Shown one piece after another: positions 34,695 to 43,990 of a DNA stretch of 64,000 bases (position 1 is the stretch's first letter; the number at the start of each line of letters is the position of its first letter). The stretch is from NCBI RefSeq assembly GCF_048537545.1, contig NZ_CP183218.1; one strand, given 5' to 3'. This DNA is from Chania fonticola_B. GTDB lineage: Bacteria; Pseudomonadota; Gammaproteobacteria; Enterobacterales; Enterobacteriaceae. The position numbers were made by a program, and so were the translations under genes. The notes beneath the pieces were generated by a model. It saw only the letters and a program-made list of their open reading frames with translations. It did no database searches and had not been told where the DNA came from.

Positions 34695-35894
34695 ATGAAA
34701 CAACAAATTCTTATCCTGGGTGCCGGTTTTGCAGGGATGTGGGCGGCATTGAGCGCTGCACGATTAACCGATCTCTATGGTCGTCACGATATCGAGATCA
34801 CCGTGCTGTCCCCTCAGGCAGAGCTGCGTATTCGCCCCCGTTTCTATGAGTCCGAGGTGGAGAACTACGCCGCTCCGCTGCTGCCATTATTCGCAATAAC
34901 CGGGGTAAAATTTATCGCCGGGGTTGCCAGTGAGATTGATAGCGCCAGCCAGCAGGTTTGGTACCACAACGAACAGAACCAACTGACTGCCGTACGTTAC
35001 GATCGCCTGATCATGGCGACCGGTAGCCACATCGCTCATACCTTGCCTGGAGCACAGCAGTACGCCTTCGACGTCGATAAAATGGAGAACGCAGCCCGCC
35101 TGGAGCGGCATCTTGCTGCGTTGGCCGATCAGCCTGACAGCGCCGCACGTAATACCGTCATCGTTTGTGGCGGCGGCTTTACCGGTATTGAGGTGGCCAC
35201 CGAAATGCCTGCACGCTTACGGGCGATCCTCGGTGACTCTGCTGCAATTCGTGTGATTGTTGTCGACCGCAGCCCGGTGGCGGGGGGCCGTTACAGCGAG
35301 CAACTACGCGACGTGATTAGCCAAGCCTCGCTAGAGTTAGGCGTCGAGTGGCGGCTGAATAGCGAGATTAAGGCCATTGATGAGAGCGGGCTGACGCTGA
35401 AAAACGGCGAACATATCGCCTCCAGCACCGTGATTTTAACCGTGGGCGTACAGGCCAGCCCGTTAACCCGGCAAATCCCAGGTGAGCGCGATCCGCAAGG
35501 CAGGCTGCACGTCGATCAGCATTTAAGAGTGATTGGGCAGAACGCAGTTTATGCCACCGGCGATGTCGCCTTTGCCAGTACTGACGATCAAGGCAATCAC
35601 GCCCTGATGACCTGCCAGCACGCCATTATGTTAGGGCGTTTTGTCGGCCATAACGTCGCCGCCGATCTGATCGGTATTGACCCCTTGCCCTACCGCCAGG
35701 TGAATTACGTTACCTGTCTGGATCTTGGAACATGGGGCGCGGTCTACAGCGAAGGTTGGGATCAGGTGGTGAAATTCACCCAAGAAGAGGGAAAGAAAAT
35801 CAAAGTCTCCATTACCAACGAGTTGATCTATCCCCCACAGGCAGAACGTGAAGTGGCCTTTACCGCCGCCGATCCGTTAGCCCCGTTTGTTTGA
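34695..35894 (+). CDS. NDH-2-like FAD/NAD(P)-dependent oxidoreductase
   Basis: The 399-residue protein begins at ATG 34695, with GGAG 7 bases upstream; an upstream ATG in frame repeats MKQQ and lacks an RBS. Two dinucleotide folds are visible: FAD motif LGAGFAGMWAALSAA (residue 7) and NAD(P) motif CGGGFTGIEVATE (about residue 158), plus the FAD-closing ATGDVAFA. The family includes type II NADH dehydrogenases and related quinone reductases. The substrate is unknown. Probably controlled by the divergent Rrf2 regulator. Confidence 0.88.
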   Translation: MKQQILILGAGFAGMWAALSAARLTDLYGRHDIEITVLSPQAELRIRPRFYESEVENYAAPLLPLFAITGVKFIAGVASEIDSASQQVWYHNEQNQLTAVRYDRLIMATGSHIAHTLPGAQQYAFDVDKMENAARLERHLAALADQPDSAARNTVIVCGGGFTGIEVATEMPARLRAILGDSAAIRVIVVDRSPVAGGRYSEQLRDVISQASLELGVEWRLNSEIKAIDESGLTLKNGEHIASSTVILTVGVQASPLTRQIPGERDPQGRLHVDQHLRVIGQNAVYATGDVAFASTDDQGNHALMTCQHAIMLGRFVGHNVAADLIGIDPLPYRQVNYVTCLDLGTWGAVYSEGWDQVVKFTQEEGKKIKVSITNELIYPPQAEREVAFTAADPLAPFV

Positions 35895-35937
35895 TTGAAA
35901 TCCGTTCCCTCACACAAGGTGAGGGAACGTCAGATCA

Positions 35938-36804
35938 TTACTCCGGCTGCTCTGCCGCTTTCGCTACATGGCGGACATGCACGTCCATCTGCGGGAATGG
36001 AATACCGATCTGGTGGGCATCCAACTGACGCTTGAAGTTTTCCATCAGATCAAAGTACACGTTCCAGTACTCGGCATTGGTGGTCCAGGAGCGAGTCACA
36101 AAGTTCAGTGAAGAAGGTGCCATTTCATTGAGGCGAACCGTCACGCCTTTATCGTGCATGATGCGCTTATCTGCCGCGATCACGTCGCCCAACACTTTCT
36201 TCACCAGATCGATATCGGCGTCATAGGCCACACCGACCACGATATCCACGCGGCGGTTTGGCTCACGGGAATAGTTGATGATATTGCCCGCGATGATTTT
36301 ACCGTTCGGCACCACAATGGTTTTGTTATCTGAAGTACGCAGCGTGGTGGAGAAGATCTGCACCTGATCTACCGTACCAGAAACGCCACCTAAATCGACA
36401 AACTCACCAGCCCGCAGAGGGCGGAAGGCTACCAGCAGCACACCGGCCGCAAAGTTGGAAAGTGAACCTTGTAGTGCCAGCCCCACAGCCAAGCCAGCGG
36501 CACCCAGCACGGCAATCACTGAGGTGGTCTGGACACCAATACGCCCCAGCACCGCAATAAAGGTAAACGCCAGGATGCTGTAACGCGCCATCGCAGCCAG
36601 GAAATCTGCCACGGTGGCATCGATGCCACGCAGCTTCATCACGCGGCTGAGCGCATTACTCACTACGCGAGCCACCACTGAACCAATAATGAAAATCACG
36701 ATCGCGGCAACAATATTCACCGCATACTGGATCAGCATATCCTGATGGTTGACTAGCCAACTGCTGGCATTGTTAATGCCTTCTACTACGTTAAGTTCTT
36801 CCAT
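35938..36804 (-). CDS. mscS: Small-conductance mechanosensitive channel MscS
   Basis: The homoheptameric channel protects cells from hypo-osmotic shock. The 288-residue protein has three TM helices (about residues 27-57, 68-91 and 96-127), the glycine/alanine-rich pore helix GAAGLAVGLALQGSLSN, and the beta/alpha-beta cytoplasmic vestibule beginning FRPLRAGEFVDLGG. The gene order argO-(insert)-mscS-fbaA follows E. coli. Confidence 0.96.
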   Translation of the reverse strand: MEELNVVEGINNASSWLVNHQDMLIQYAVNIVAAIVIFIIGSVVARVVSNALSRVMKLRGIDATVADFLAAMARYSILAFTFIAVLGRIGVQTTSVIAVLGAAGLAVGLALQGSLSNFAAGVLLVAFRPLRAGEFVDLGGVSGTVDQVQIFSTTLRTSDNKTIVVPNGKIIAGNIINYSREPNRRVDIVVGVAYDADIDLVKKVLGDVIAADKRIMHDKGVTVRLNEMAPSSLNFVTRSWTTNAEYWNVYFDLMENFKRQLDAHQIGIPFPQMDVHVRHVAKAAEQPE

Positions 36805-37031
36805 TCTGACGTCCTACTTGACATCCCCCTGCGGGGAAAATGAGCAAAATATACTGGCAAAACAGGGCCAATAAACCAACCACAGCTAAGGGTAACCAAC
36901 ATTTTGCCGCAGTGCCAACCACTACGGGTAAAATTTTCCATCGGTTTTACCGGGTATAACCTGAATAAATCTCGGGTTAACCTGATTTCAACTATGATAG
37001 AAATGAATTTACGGGACAAGGAGAGCTTATC

Positions 37032-37703
37032 GTGATCGCCATTTCCACCTCGCTTAAACACTATTGGCAAGTACGCCCCAGATTATTGATTTCGTTAGGC
37101 GTGGGGCTTCTGTGCGTCGGGCTGCTTCCGGCTCATCTCTTCTGGCTGCAACGGTTGATCATTGGTTGGAACGTGATGGCATGGATCTATTTACTGTGCC
37201 TTTGGCACCTGATGCTGGGCTGCACGCCACAACGTACCCGGCAATTGGCACGCAAGCAGGACGAGAGTGCCAGCCAGGTATTGGCGCTGGTCACTTTAGG
37301 CTGCGTGGTGAGCATTCTGGCCATCCTGTTCGAATTGAGCACCGCCAAACACGTCAGCGGCACGTTGAAAACGCTGCATCTGGCCCTGACCGGCTCCACA
37401 CTGGTAGTTTCCTGGCTGCTGTTACCCACGGCCTTCACCATGCACTACGCCCACCTGTTTTACCACCAGCGGGCCGATACGGAGGTGTTACCGCTATTGT
37501 TCCCCGGCAAGCTGACGGAGCCAAACTATTGGGACTTCGCCTATTTCTCCTTCACCATTGCCGTGGCTACCCAAACCGCCGACGTGGCAGTGGGCACCGC
37601 AGACGTGCGTAAAATCACCCTGTTGCAATCGGTGATCGCTTTTGTCTTCAATATCTTGATCCTGGGGCTGTCGATTAACGTCGGGGCGGGATTATTGGGG
37701 TAG
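37032..37703 (+). CDS. DUF1345 family membrane protein
   Basis: The 223-residue protein has six hydrophobic segments and the family signature YFSFTIAVATQTADV near residue 175, followed by a C-terminal helix. DUF1345 proteins are inner-membrane proteins of unknown function with some resemblance to ion-channel pores. It is divergent from mscS and convergent with fbaA. Confidence 0.82.
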   Translation: MIAISTSLKHYWQVRPRLLISLGVGLLCVGLLPAHLFWLQRLIIGWNVMAWIYLLCLWHLMLGCTPQRTRQLARKQDESASQVLALVTLGCVVSILAILFELSTAKHVSGTLKTLHLALTGSTLVVSWLLLPTAFTMHYAHLFYHQRADTEVLPLLFPGKLTEPNYWDFAYFSFTIAVATQTADVAVGTADVRKITLLQSVIAFVFNILILGLSINVGAGLLG

Positions 37704-37740
37704 CTGACTGGGTTAATGGGTGCCTGGATAGCTTTGCACA

Positions 37741-37771
37741 AAAAAAGAAAAGGCTCCCTCGGGAGCCTTTT
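37741..37771 (-). terminator. Terminator after fbaA
   Basis: AAAGGCTCCC pairs with GGGAGCCTTT around 2 bases; the minus strand then runs TTTTCTTTTTT. It probably also stops the convergent DUF1345 gene, which has TTTTAG on the plus side. Confidence 0.9.
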
Positions 37772-37795
37772 AGCAACATGAACGGAGGGACGCTA

Positions 37796-38875
37796 TTACA
37801 GCACGTCTACCGCGTTCAGTTCTTTGAATGCCAGTTCCAGACGGGTGATCATGGAAGTCTGGGCAGCACGAGTCCATACGCGTGGATCGTAGTATTTCTT
37901 GTTCGGCTTGTCGGCACCTTCTGGGTTACCCAGTTGGCCCTGCAGATAGCCTTCGTTCTTTTTGTAATAGTTCAGGATACCTTCCCAAGTTGCCCACTGG
38001 GTGTCGGTATCGATGTTCATTTTCACTACGCCGTAGCTGACCGCTTCTTTGATTTCTGCTGCGGTAGAACCTGAACCACCGTGGAACACGAAGTTCAACG
38101 CATTGTGCGGCAGGTTGTGTTTCTTGGAAACATAGTCCTGAGAATCACGCAGAATGGTTGGGGTCAGTTTCACGTTACCTGGCTTGTAAACACCGTGTAC
38201 GTTGCCGAAAGAGGCAGCGATGGTGAAGCGCGGGCTGATAGCGTTCAGTTTTTCGTACGCGTAATCAACGTCTTGTGGCTGAGTGTACAGGGAAGAAGCG
38301 TCCATGTGGCTGTTGTCTACGCCATCTTCTTCACCGCCGGTGCAGCCCAGTTCGATTTCCAGGGTCATACCGATCTTCGCCATGCGGGTCAGGTACTTGC
38401 TGCAAATTTCGATGTTTTCTTCCAGTGATTCTTCAGACAGGTCGATCATGTGTGAAGAGAACAGTGGCTTACCGGTCGCCGCGAAGTGCTTCTCACCCGC
38501 GTCCAACAGGCCGTCTAACCATGGCAGCAGTTTCTTCGCGCAGTGGTCGGTGTGCAGGATCACTGGCACGCCGTAATGTTCAGCCATCTGATGCACGTGG
38601 TGCGCGCCAGAGATTGCGCCCAGGATCGCAGCACCTTGTGGCACGTCAGTTTTGATGCCTTTACCCGCGATAAAGCCAGCACCGCCGTTAGAGAACTGAA
38701 CGATTACTGGAGCACGCACCTTGGCTGCTGTTTCCAGCACTGCGTTGATGGAGTCGGTACCCACGCAGTTTACCGCTGGCAGTGCAAAGTTGTTCTCTTT
38801 GGCAACTGCGAAGACTTTCTGCACGTCATCACCTGTGATGACACCTGGTTTTACGAAATCAAAAATTTTAGACAT
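37796..38875 (-). CDS. fbaA: Class II fructose-1,6-bisphosphate aldolase
   Basis: This zinc-dependent glycolytic aldolase has 359 residues from ATG 38875 (MSKIFDFVKPG). Zinc and catalytic residues are visible: LHTDHCAKK (Asp/His), ELGCTGGEEDGV, GNVHGVYKPG (His) and VFHGGSGST (His). It is third in epd-pgk-fbaA; a degenerate interspersed palindrome lies just upstream of the gene. Confidence 0.97.
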   Translation of the reverse strand: MSKIFDFVKPGVITGDDVQKVFAVAKENNFALPAVNCVGTDSINAVLETAAKVRAPVIVQFSNGGAGFIAGKGIKTDVPQGAAILGAISGAHHVHQMAEHYGVPVILHTDHCAKKLLPWLDGLLDAGEKHFAATGKPLFSSHMIDLSEESLEENIEICSKYLTRMAKIGMTLEIELGCTGGEEDGVDNSHMDASSLYTQPQDVDYAYEKLNAISPRFTIAASFGNVHGVYKPGNVKLTPTILRDSQDYVSKKHNLPHNALNFVFHGGSGSTAAEIKEAVSYGVVKMNIDTDTQWATWEGILNYYKKNEGYLQGQLGNPEGADKPNKKYYDPRVWTRAAQTSMITRLELAFKELNAVDVL

Positions 38876-38901
38876 TAGACGTTGTCCTGTTTCGTTGGCC
38901 G

Positions 38902-38945
38902 TATACCCGTCGTCTTGCAAGCTACAACCTGCAAGCTAGTGGTAG
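38902..38945. repeat. Degenerate interspersed palindrome in the pgk-fbaA gap
   Basis: It starts TATACCCGTCGTCTTGCAAG and has inner arms TTGCAAGCT/CTGCAAGCT, resembling the element at 28,573-28,618. Confidence 0.5.
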
Positions 38946-38999
38946 CGATGGATAAATAGCGATTTTTTACTCCCACAGCCAAGCTGGGGAGCATAAACA

Positions 39000-39023
39000 A
39001 ACGGGCGGCTTGCGCCCCCCGTT
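39000..39023 (-). terminator. Hairpin after pgk
   Basis: ACGGG-G-GGC and GCC-G-CCCGT pair imperfectly around GCAA and are followed by TTGTTT on the minus strand, 9 bases after the pgk stop. Confidence 0.5.
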
Positions 39024-39030
39024 ATCTGAA

Positions 39031-40194
39031 TTACTGCTTAGCGCGCTCTTCCAGCATTACTACTGCAGGCAGAGGTTTCCCTTCAACGAATTCCAGGAAG
39101 GCGCCGCCGCCGGTAGAGATGTAGGAAATTTTGTCAGCGATACCGAACAGATCGATAGCTGCCAGGGTGTCGCCGCCGCCTGCAATGGAGAAGGCTTCGC
39201 TATCTGCGATAGCGCGTGCAACGATTTCGGTGCCACGACGGAAGTTAGGGAACTCGAATACGCCAACCGGGCCATTCCACAGAATGGTTTTGGCGTTCTT
39301 CAGGATAACGGCCAGACGCTCGGCAGAGACATCGCCCATATCCAGAATTTGCTCGTTGTCCTGGATCTCGTTGGCCTGCTTCACAGTGGCCACTGCGGTT
39401 TCAGAGAACTCGGTTGCTACGCGTACGTCGGTTGGCACCGGAATATCGCAGGTTTCCAACAGTTTTTGCGCGTTCGGGATCAGATCAGGTTCGTACAGGG
39501 ACTGCCCCACGTTATTCCCTTGTGCCGCCACGAAGGTGTTAGCGATGCCGCCACCCACGATCAGTTGATCGGCGATCTTGGACAGAGAATCCAGCACGGT
39601 CAGTTTGGTAGACACTTTAGAACCACCAACGATAGCCACCATTGGACGAGCCGGGTTACCCAGCGCTTTGCCCAGAGCTTCCAGTTCCGCAGACAGCAGC
39701 GGGCCTGCACAGGCAACCGGAGCAAATTTGCCCACGCCATGTGTAGAAGCCTGCGCACGGTGTGCGGTACCAAAGGCGTCCATCACATACACGTCGCACA
39801 GCGCAGCATATTTCTTGGACAGCACTTCGTCGTCTTTCTTCTCGCCTTTGTTGAAGCGAACGTTTTCCAGAACAACCAGTTCACCTTCTGCAACGTCAAC
39901 GCCTTCCAGATAATCCTTCGCCAGACGGACTGGAGATTTCAGATGATCTTTCAGGTAGTTGACCACTGGCAACAGGGAGAACTCTTCGTTGTACTCGCCT
40001 TCGGTAGGACGACCCAGGTGGGAAGTTACCATCACGCGGGCGCCTTGTTTCAGCGCAGCTTCGATAGTCGGCAGGGAGGCACGGATACGCGCATCGGAAG
40101 TCACTTTACCGTCTTTCACTGGTACGTTCAGATCGGAACGGATCAGAACGCGTTTACCCGCCAGATCCAGATCGGTCATCTTAATTACAGACAT
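39031..40194 (-). CDS. pgk: Phosphoglycerate kinase
   Basis: Pgk makes ATP from 1,3-bisphosphoglycerate in glycolysis. The 387-residue protein starts at ATG 40194 (MSVIKMTDLDLAGKRV) with GAGGG upstream. Substrate motifs RSDLNVPVKDG and TSHLGRPTEGEY and the nucleotide loop near the end (STGGGAFLEF) are present. Follows epd. Confidence 0.97.
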   Translation of the reverse strand: MSVIKMTDLDLAGKRVLIRSDLNVPVKDGKVTSDARIRASLPTIEAALKQGARVMVTSHLGRPTEGEYNEEFSLLPVVNYLKDHLKSPVRLAKDYLEGVDVAEGELVVLENVRFNKGEKKDDEVLSKKYAALCDVYVMDAFGTAHRAQASTHGVGKFAPVACAGPLLSAELEALGKALGNPARPMVAIVGGSKVSTKLTVLDSLSKIADQLIVGGGIANTFVAAQGNNVGQSLYEPDLIPNAQKLLETCDIPVPTDVRVATEFSETAVATVKQANEIQDNEQILDMGDVSAERLAVILKNAKTILWNGPVGVFEFPNFRRGTEIVARAIADSEAFSIAGGGDTLAAIDLFGIADKISYISTGGGAFLEFVEGKPLPAVVMLEERAKQ

Positions 40195-40266
40195 GGTGAA
40201 CCCTCTTTGTTGATTCTCTATAAAGTTGCCTGAGCGACGCATCAACACCACGTTGATAGCGCCTTA

Positions 40267-41283
40267 CTAGAAACCGCTTGCGGCCATTGCCCGTGTTGTA
40301 TCCAACATCCGGTTGGCAAAGCCCCATTCGTTATCACACCAGACCAAGGTCTTGATCAGGTGCTGTCCGCTGACCCGGGTTTGCGTCCCATCAACGATGG
40401 CGCTGTGCGGGTCATGGTTAAAATCAATCGAGACTAATGGTAGTTCTGTATAGTCAACTATACCACGAAATGATCCCTGTGCCGCCTTTTGCAACAGCTG
40501 GTTTACCTCTGTGACCAACACCTTCGAGCTTACGCTGACGCTAAGATCGATGGCCGTTACGTTGATCGTCGGCACCCGCACGGAGATCGCTTCAAAACGA
40601 TCGCAAAACTGCGGGAAGATGCGCGTAATGCCCGCTGCCAGCTTGGTGTCGACCGGTATAATCGACTGGCTCGCCGCGCGGGTACGCCGCAAATCCTGAT
40701 GATAGGCGTCTATCACCGGCTGATCGTTCATCGAGGAGTGGATGGTGGTTACCGTGCCGGACTCAATGCTGTAGGCATCGTCCAACAGCTTGATAATCGG
40801 AATAATGCAGTTGGTGGTACAGGAGGCGTTGGACACGATGCGATGCTCGCCACGCAGCGTTTGGTGGTTAACCCCAAACACGATGGTCGCATCCAGATCG
40901 TTACCGCCCGGATGGGCAAACAGCACCTTTTTTGCCCCTGCCGCCAGATGAGCTTCGCCATCTGCCCTGCTGCCGTACACACCGCTGCAATCCAGCACCA
41001 CATCCACGCCCAGTTCGCCCCAGGGCAACTGGTCCAGCTCTGGCTGATGCAACAAACGAATGCTGTCATCCCCCACGCTCAACACGTCACATTCCTGGCG
41101 CACATCCCAGGCAAAGCGGCCGTGGCTGGAGTCATATTTCAGCAGGTGGGCCATCCCCTCGGCATGTGCCAGTTCGTTGATGGCGACGACGGAAATTTCG
41201 GCGCGTCGTCCCGATTCGTACAGTGCGCGTAAAACGCTGCGGCCAATACGGCCAAAGCCGTTTATCGCTATGCGGATGGTCAT
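40267..41283 (-). CDS. epd: D-erythrose-4-phosphate dehydrogenase
   Basis: Epd oxidises erythrose-4-phosphate in pyridoxal phosphate synthesis. ATG 41283 gives 338 residues (MTIRIAINGFGRIGRSVLRA); an in-frame extension of 52 codons upstream is not family-like. The NAD motif NGFGRIGR and the active site SNASCTTNC are present. It begins the epd-pgk-fbaA order, with a Cra site upstream. Confidence 0.96.
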   Translation of the reverse strand: MTIRIAINGFGRIGRSVLRALYESGRRAEISVVAINELAHAEGMAHLLKYDSSHGRFAWDVRQECDVLSVGDDSIRLLHQPELDQLPWGELGVDVVLDCSGVYGSRADGEAHLAAGAKKVLFAHPGGNDLDATIVFGVNHQTLRGEHRIVSNASCTTNCIIPIIKLLDDAYSIESGTVTTIHSSMNDQPVIDAYHQDLRRTRAASQSIIPVDTKLAAGITRIFPQFCDRFEAISVRVPTINVTAIDLSVSVSSKVLVTEVNQLLQKAAQGSFRGIVDYTELPLVSIDFNHDPHSAIVDGTQTRVSGQHLIKTLVWCDNEWGFANRMLDTTRAMAASGF

Positions 41284-41856
41284 GCTACTCCCTGAAAAAG
41301 GGCGCTCCCTGACGGTGGTGTTCCACTTCAAGGATCGCGCAGACTGATTATCTCGCCTAGAGTACTTTAGCGTACTGCCTGCTGTGAATCGCTGCTTTGC
41401 ATTATTCGTCAAACCCCGTTGCTCATCGCAACCGCTCACTCTGCATTTCCACTAACAACAGTGATAACTGAAACGCTTCAGCCGAGCATAAACCAAAGTT
41501 TTGCCAAAAGGAACAGGTGCAATGCGCTGCCTGTCATGTCGAGGGGACTTTGCGAAAATAAAATGATCTAGCGCACATTTTTACCCTCAGCCCCCGCTAG
41601 CCGAATTGAGTTCGAATGCGCAAATGACTTGCCGGTAACGTCAAGACCACCATAATAGACCCTGCGTTTGTTAGGTGAAGCGAATGCTGATGGAAATATT
41701 CTTTACCCTCAGATTGCTGAATGGGTAGAGGTCGCAGATGTTCGACCGTAGGGGCGCTGCATGCTGCGCCCGCCTAGCAGCGGCCCCCATGTTGTGAGCC
41801 TGTGGGGAAATGTCTGCAGTCTCTCTATCTTTTACTGTTTTCTACAAGGAACCAAG
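41284..41856. other. epd upstream region
   Basis: No gene is supported. The region carries a Cra site (41,466-41,483), the divergent promoters of epd and the ABM-domain gene, and near 41,747-41,774 a GTAGGGGCGC/GCGCCC word that also occurs after ygfA near 27,250. Confidence 0.6.
41466..41483. promoter_or_regulatory. Cra (FruR) operator upstream of epd
   Basis: CTGAAACGCTTCAGC matches the Cra consensus GCTGAAWCGWTTCAGC at nearly every position and is symmetric. It is about 185 bases before the epd start. Cra control of epd-pgk is known in E. coli. Confidence 0.75.
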
Positions 41857-42144
41857 ATGAGTGAAATCAAAGTAGTCGCCCTGATCAAAGCCATGCCAGA
41901 ACACCGTGCTGCGGTAGACAAAGCCGTGCGCGCCATGGTCGCCCCAAGCCGTTCCGAACCAGGCTGCATCCAATATGATTTGCATGAAGAGCAGGGCCAT
42001 CCAGGCGCTTTCGTATTTATCGAACGCTGGACTTCTGAGCAAGCGCTGAAAGAGCACATGGCAATGTCTTACCACGATGCCTTCCTGGCCGAATTGGAAG
42101 GGAAACTGGTCAGTCTGGAAGTGAAAAAACTGACTCAGCTGTAA
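41857..42144 (+). CDS. ABM-domain (putative quinol monooxygenase-like) protein
   Basis: The 95-residue protein starts at ATG 41857 (MSEIKVVALIKAMP). It fits the antibiotic biosynthesis monooxygenase ferredoxin-like fold, with SEPGCIQYDLHEEQG, FVFIERWTSEQALKEH and SYHDAF, close to YgiN-like proteins. The substrate is unknown. AAGGAACC lies upstream and a strong hairpin follows. It separates the core block from the fimbrial region. Confidence 0.87.
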   Translation: MSEIKVVALIKAMPEHRAAVDKAVRAMVAPSRSEPGCIQYDLHEEQGHPGAFVFIERWTSEQALKEHMAMSYHDAFLAELEGKLVSLEVKKLTQL

Positions 42145-42156
42145 TCGTATCGATGA

Positions 42157-42181
42157 GGGGCGCTGCCTGATGCGCCCCTTT
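42157..42181 (+). terminator. Terminator after the ABM-domain gene
   Basis: GGGGCGC pairs with GCGCCCC around 8 bases and ends TTT, 12 bases past the stop. Confidence 0.75.
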
Positions 42182-42196
42182 ACATTGCCTCACCCT

Positions 42197-42700
42197 CTAT
42201 TCATAAGACAGCGTGTAATGCAGCAAACGCGCAAAATTCCCTGGTTGAACCGTACCGGTTTTTACCATATAGGCAGAATAGAGCAGCACGTTATCCCCGC
42301 CCTGGATCTTCTGCCCGCCAGAATTTTGGCCAAAATTCAGTCGATTGCCTGCACCATCGAGCAGGCTTAGTCCCACCCCGCTAACGCCATCAACCGGGAT
42401 CACTGTCCCACTCGCTCCCCTGCCGGTTTTATCAAACATGGTTTTGACTACTTTATCTGTGGTATTGCAACCATACAAACGGATAGTGAAAGGCACCGGG
42501 GTAGATTGCCCTTTGCTATCCAGCTCTGCCGTAGAAATCTCCCCCAGATAAACTGTCTGGTTGTCATCACCCACCACAATATTACAGGTGGCAATGGTGA
42601 TACGCCCCTTAAACACCGTTTTGCTGCTTGCCACCACCTCTGCCCTCGCCATATTAACCAATGACACAGCAAGCAGTAATAAGTAAATCAGCTTGTTCAT
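42197..42700 (-). CDS. Fimbrial minor subunit, operon A
   Basis: The 167-residue pilin-domain protein starts at ATG 42700 (MNKLIYLLLLAVSLVNMARA, a signal peptide). Mature residues include KGRITIATCNI with the first pilin Cys, LYGCNTTDKV with the second, GVGLSLLD in the typical subunit position and the C-terminal beta strand ending LLHYTLSYE, needed for chaperone recognition. It is last in operon A, after the adhesin, and may be a tip adaptor or terminator. Confidence 0.87.
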   Translation of the reverse strand: MNKLIYLLLLAVSLVNMARAEVVASSKTVFKGRITIATCNIVVGDDNQTVYLGEISTAELDSKGQSTPVPFTIRLYGCNTTDKVVKTMFDKTGRGASGTVIPVDGVSGVGLSLLDGAGNRLNFGQNSGGQKIQGGDNVLLYSAYMVKTGTVQPGNFARLLHYTLSYE

Positions 42701-42745
42701 TATCCACTCCAAATAACGGGAAACCAGCCAGCTCCCCGTTAGCAA

Positions 42746-43990
42746 TCAAGGCATCTTGACCTCAAAGGTCAATATCTGGCTGTAATCGCCACCCATGATT
42801 TTTTTCAGATCGTTGGTGGTAGCCGCTATCTCAGCACGTATCCTTTTAGTTTCGCTAATACTGGAGATATTGGCGATAAAAGCCGGATAGGTATGATTAA
42901 ATTGCAGATAACTTCCTTTACCCAGATCAAAAAGTTTCAAACCAATCCCTTGAGGTGAGCCGCTGGAATGATTAATCCCCCAGAAGGTACTGTTAATGGA
43001 ATACCCTCCCTAAGTCTTAATGGTGCCAGGCAGATTATAGGTGCTGCCGAGACAGGTCTGCGACTGCACCGGCCCTTTGGTGACGGTGAGGGTAAAGTCT
43101 TCCATCCTCACCCTGTTGCGGCTCAAGTCGTCAGACGATATCGGCTGAAATTCCACCACGTCCGGAGTATTAACGGTTAAGGTACACGTCGGGACAGGCG
43201 GCTTAATCGGTCCCGCCCCACCGTTACCGACAGACGGCTTGCAACCATCCAGATTCGTAAACTCAAGCCCACAGATAATCGGCATAGAGGTGCTAGAATA
43301 TGAAAAACTTGAGACTGGATTGTCAGAGCTTAAATGTACCCAGATAACACCTAATGTATTAATATTATCAAAGTGAGGTATGACATTTCCATCAACTCTG
43401 CTCTTGATCGGTTGAACGCTAAACGTGAACGTCATCTTCTTGCTATACCGCGGCCACCCCTCAGTCAGGCTATAGCAATTAGTCTTACAAGGTGCCAAAG
43501 TTCCATCCGACCAAGTTCTGGTTAACGCAGACGGATTTTCCAGACCGGATAAGAACAGCGAACCCGCACCTGTAATACTCATTGTAAGATTGCGGAAAAA
43601 TCTCGGTTTATAGTTGTATTCTTGCGAAAATGAAAGCTTGACTGATGTGGTTGTTTCTCCCAAATTAAGACAGTTTACGGTGGCGGATGCCGTTACCGTA
43701 TAAGTACGGTTAGGTATATTCCAATAGTAGCGATAACTACAGTTTTCCCCTTTTATGTCACAGTCGTACTTTTCATATTTATCCTGTATTGCTGGCCCTA
43801 TAACATCATTGAGGGTACTACCGGGCTTGATAAACCTGCTACTGAGTTCTCCCCAGTCGCAGACCATCAGACCCCCATCAGCCAATGCCGTTTTGGCAAA
43901 GAAGCAAAGCGCCAACGCGATGACTGCAGACAGATATTTTCTCTTGCGTTGCAAGATTGAAGAGCCAGATCTCTTTACCGCTTCCATCAT
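42746..43990 (-). pseudogene. Two-domain fimbrial adhesin interrupted by an in-frame TAG
   Basis: The frame runs 414 sense codons from ATG 43990 except for TAG at 43010-43012 after residue 326. The N-terminal part has a signal peptide ending KTALA and a cysteine-rich putative receptor-binding domain (residues 38-250). The pilin domain opens at Cys269 (CTLTVNTPDVV), and Cys313 precedes the stop. After TAG, 87 codons in the same frame complete it: GIGLKLFDLGKG, FIANISS and the final strand ILTFEVKMP. Without read-through, the truncated form lacks the strand chaperones need. A nonsense mutation, amber suppression or a sequencing error are all possible. The ATG overlaps the chaperone stop. Confidence 0.85.
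43010..43012 (-). other. In-frame TAG within the adhesin gene
   Basis: The minus strand reads ATT-AAG-ACT-TAG-GGA-GGG. It splits a continuous pilin domain; the frame is open for 87 codons after it and no ATG restarts near it. Confidence 0.9.

Noticed and set aside
39010..40233. 407-residue open frame on the plus strand across pgk
   Set aside because: It is an antisense shadow of pgk, created by codon bias; the translation has no domain-like pattern while the opposite strand is clearly phosphoglycerate kinase.
40489..41232. 247-residue plus-strand open frame across epd
   Set aside because: Antisense shadow of epd.
42746..42940. Separate 64-residue gene starting at TTG
   Set aside because: The same frame continues upstream to the TAG of the adhesin and carries the second half of its pilin domain, so it is the 3' part of one interrupted gene.
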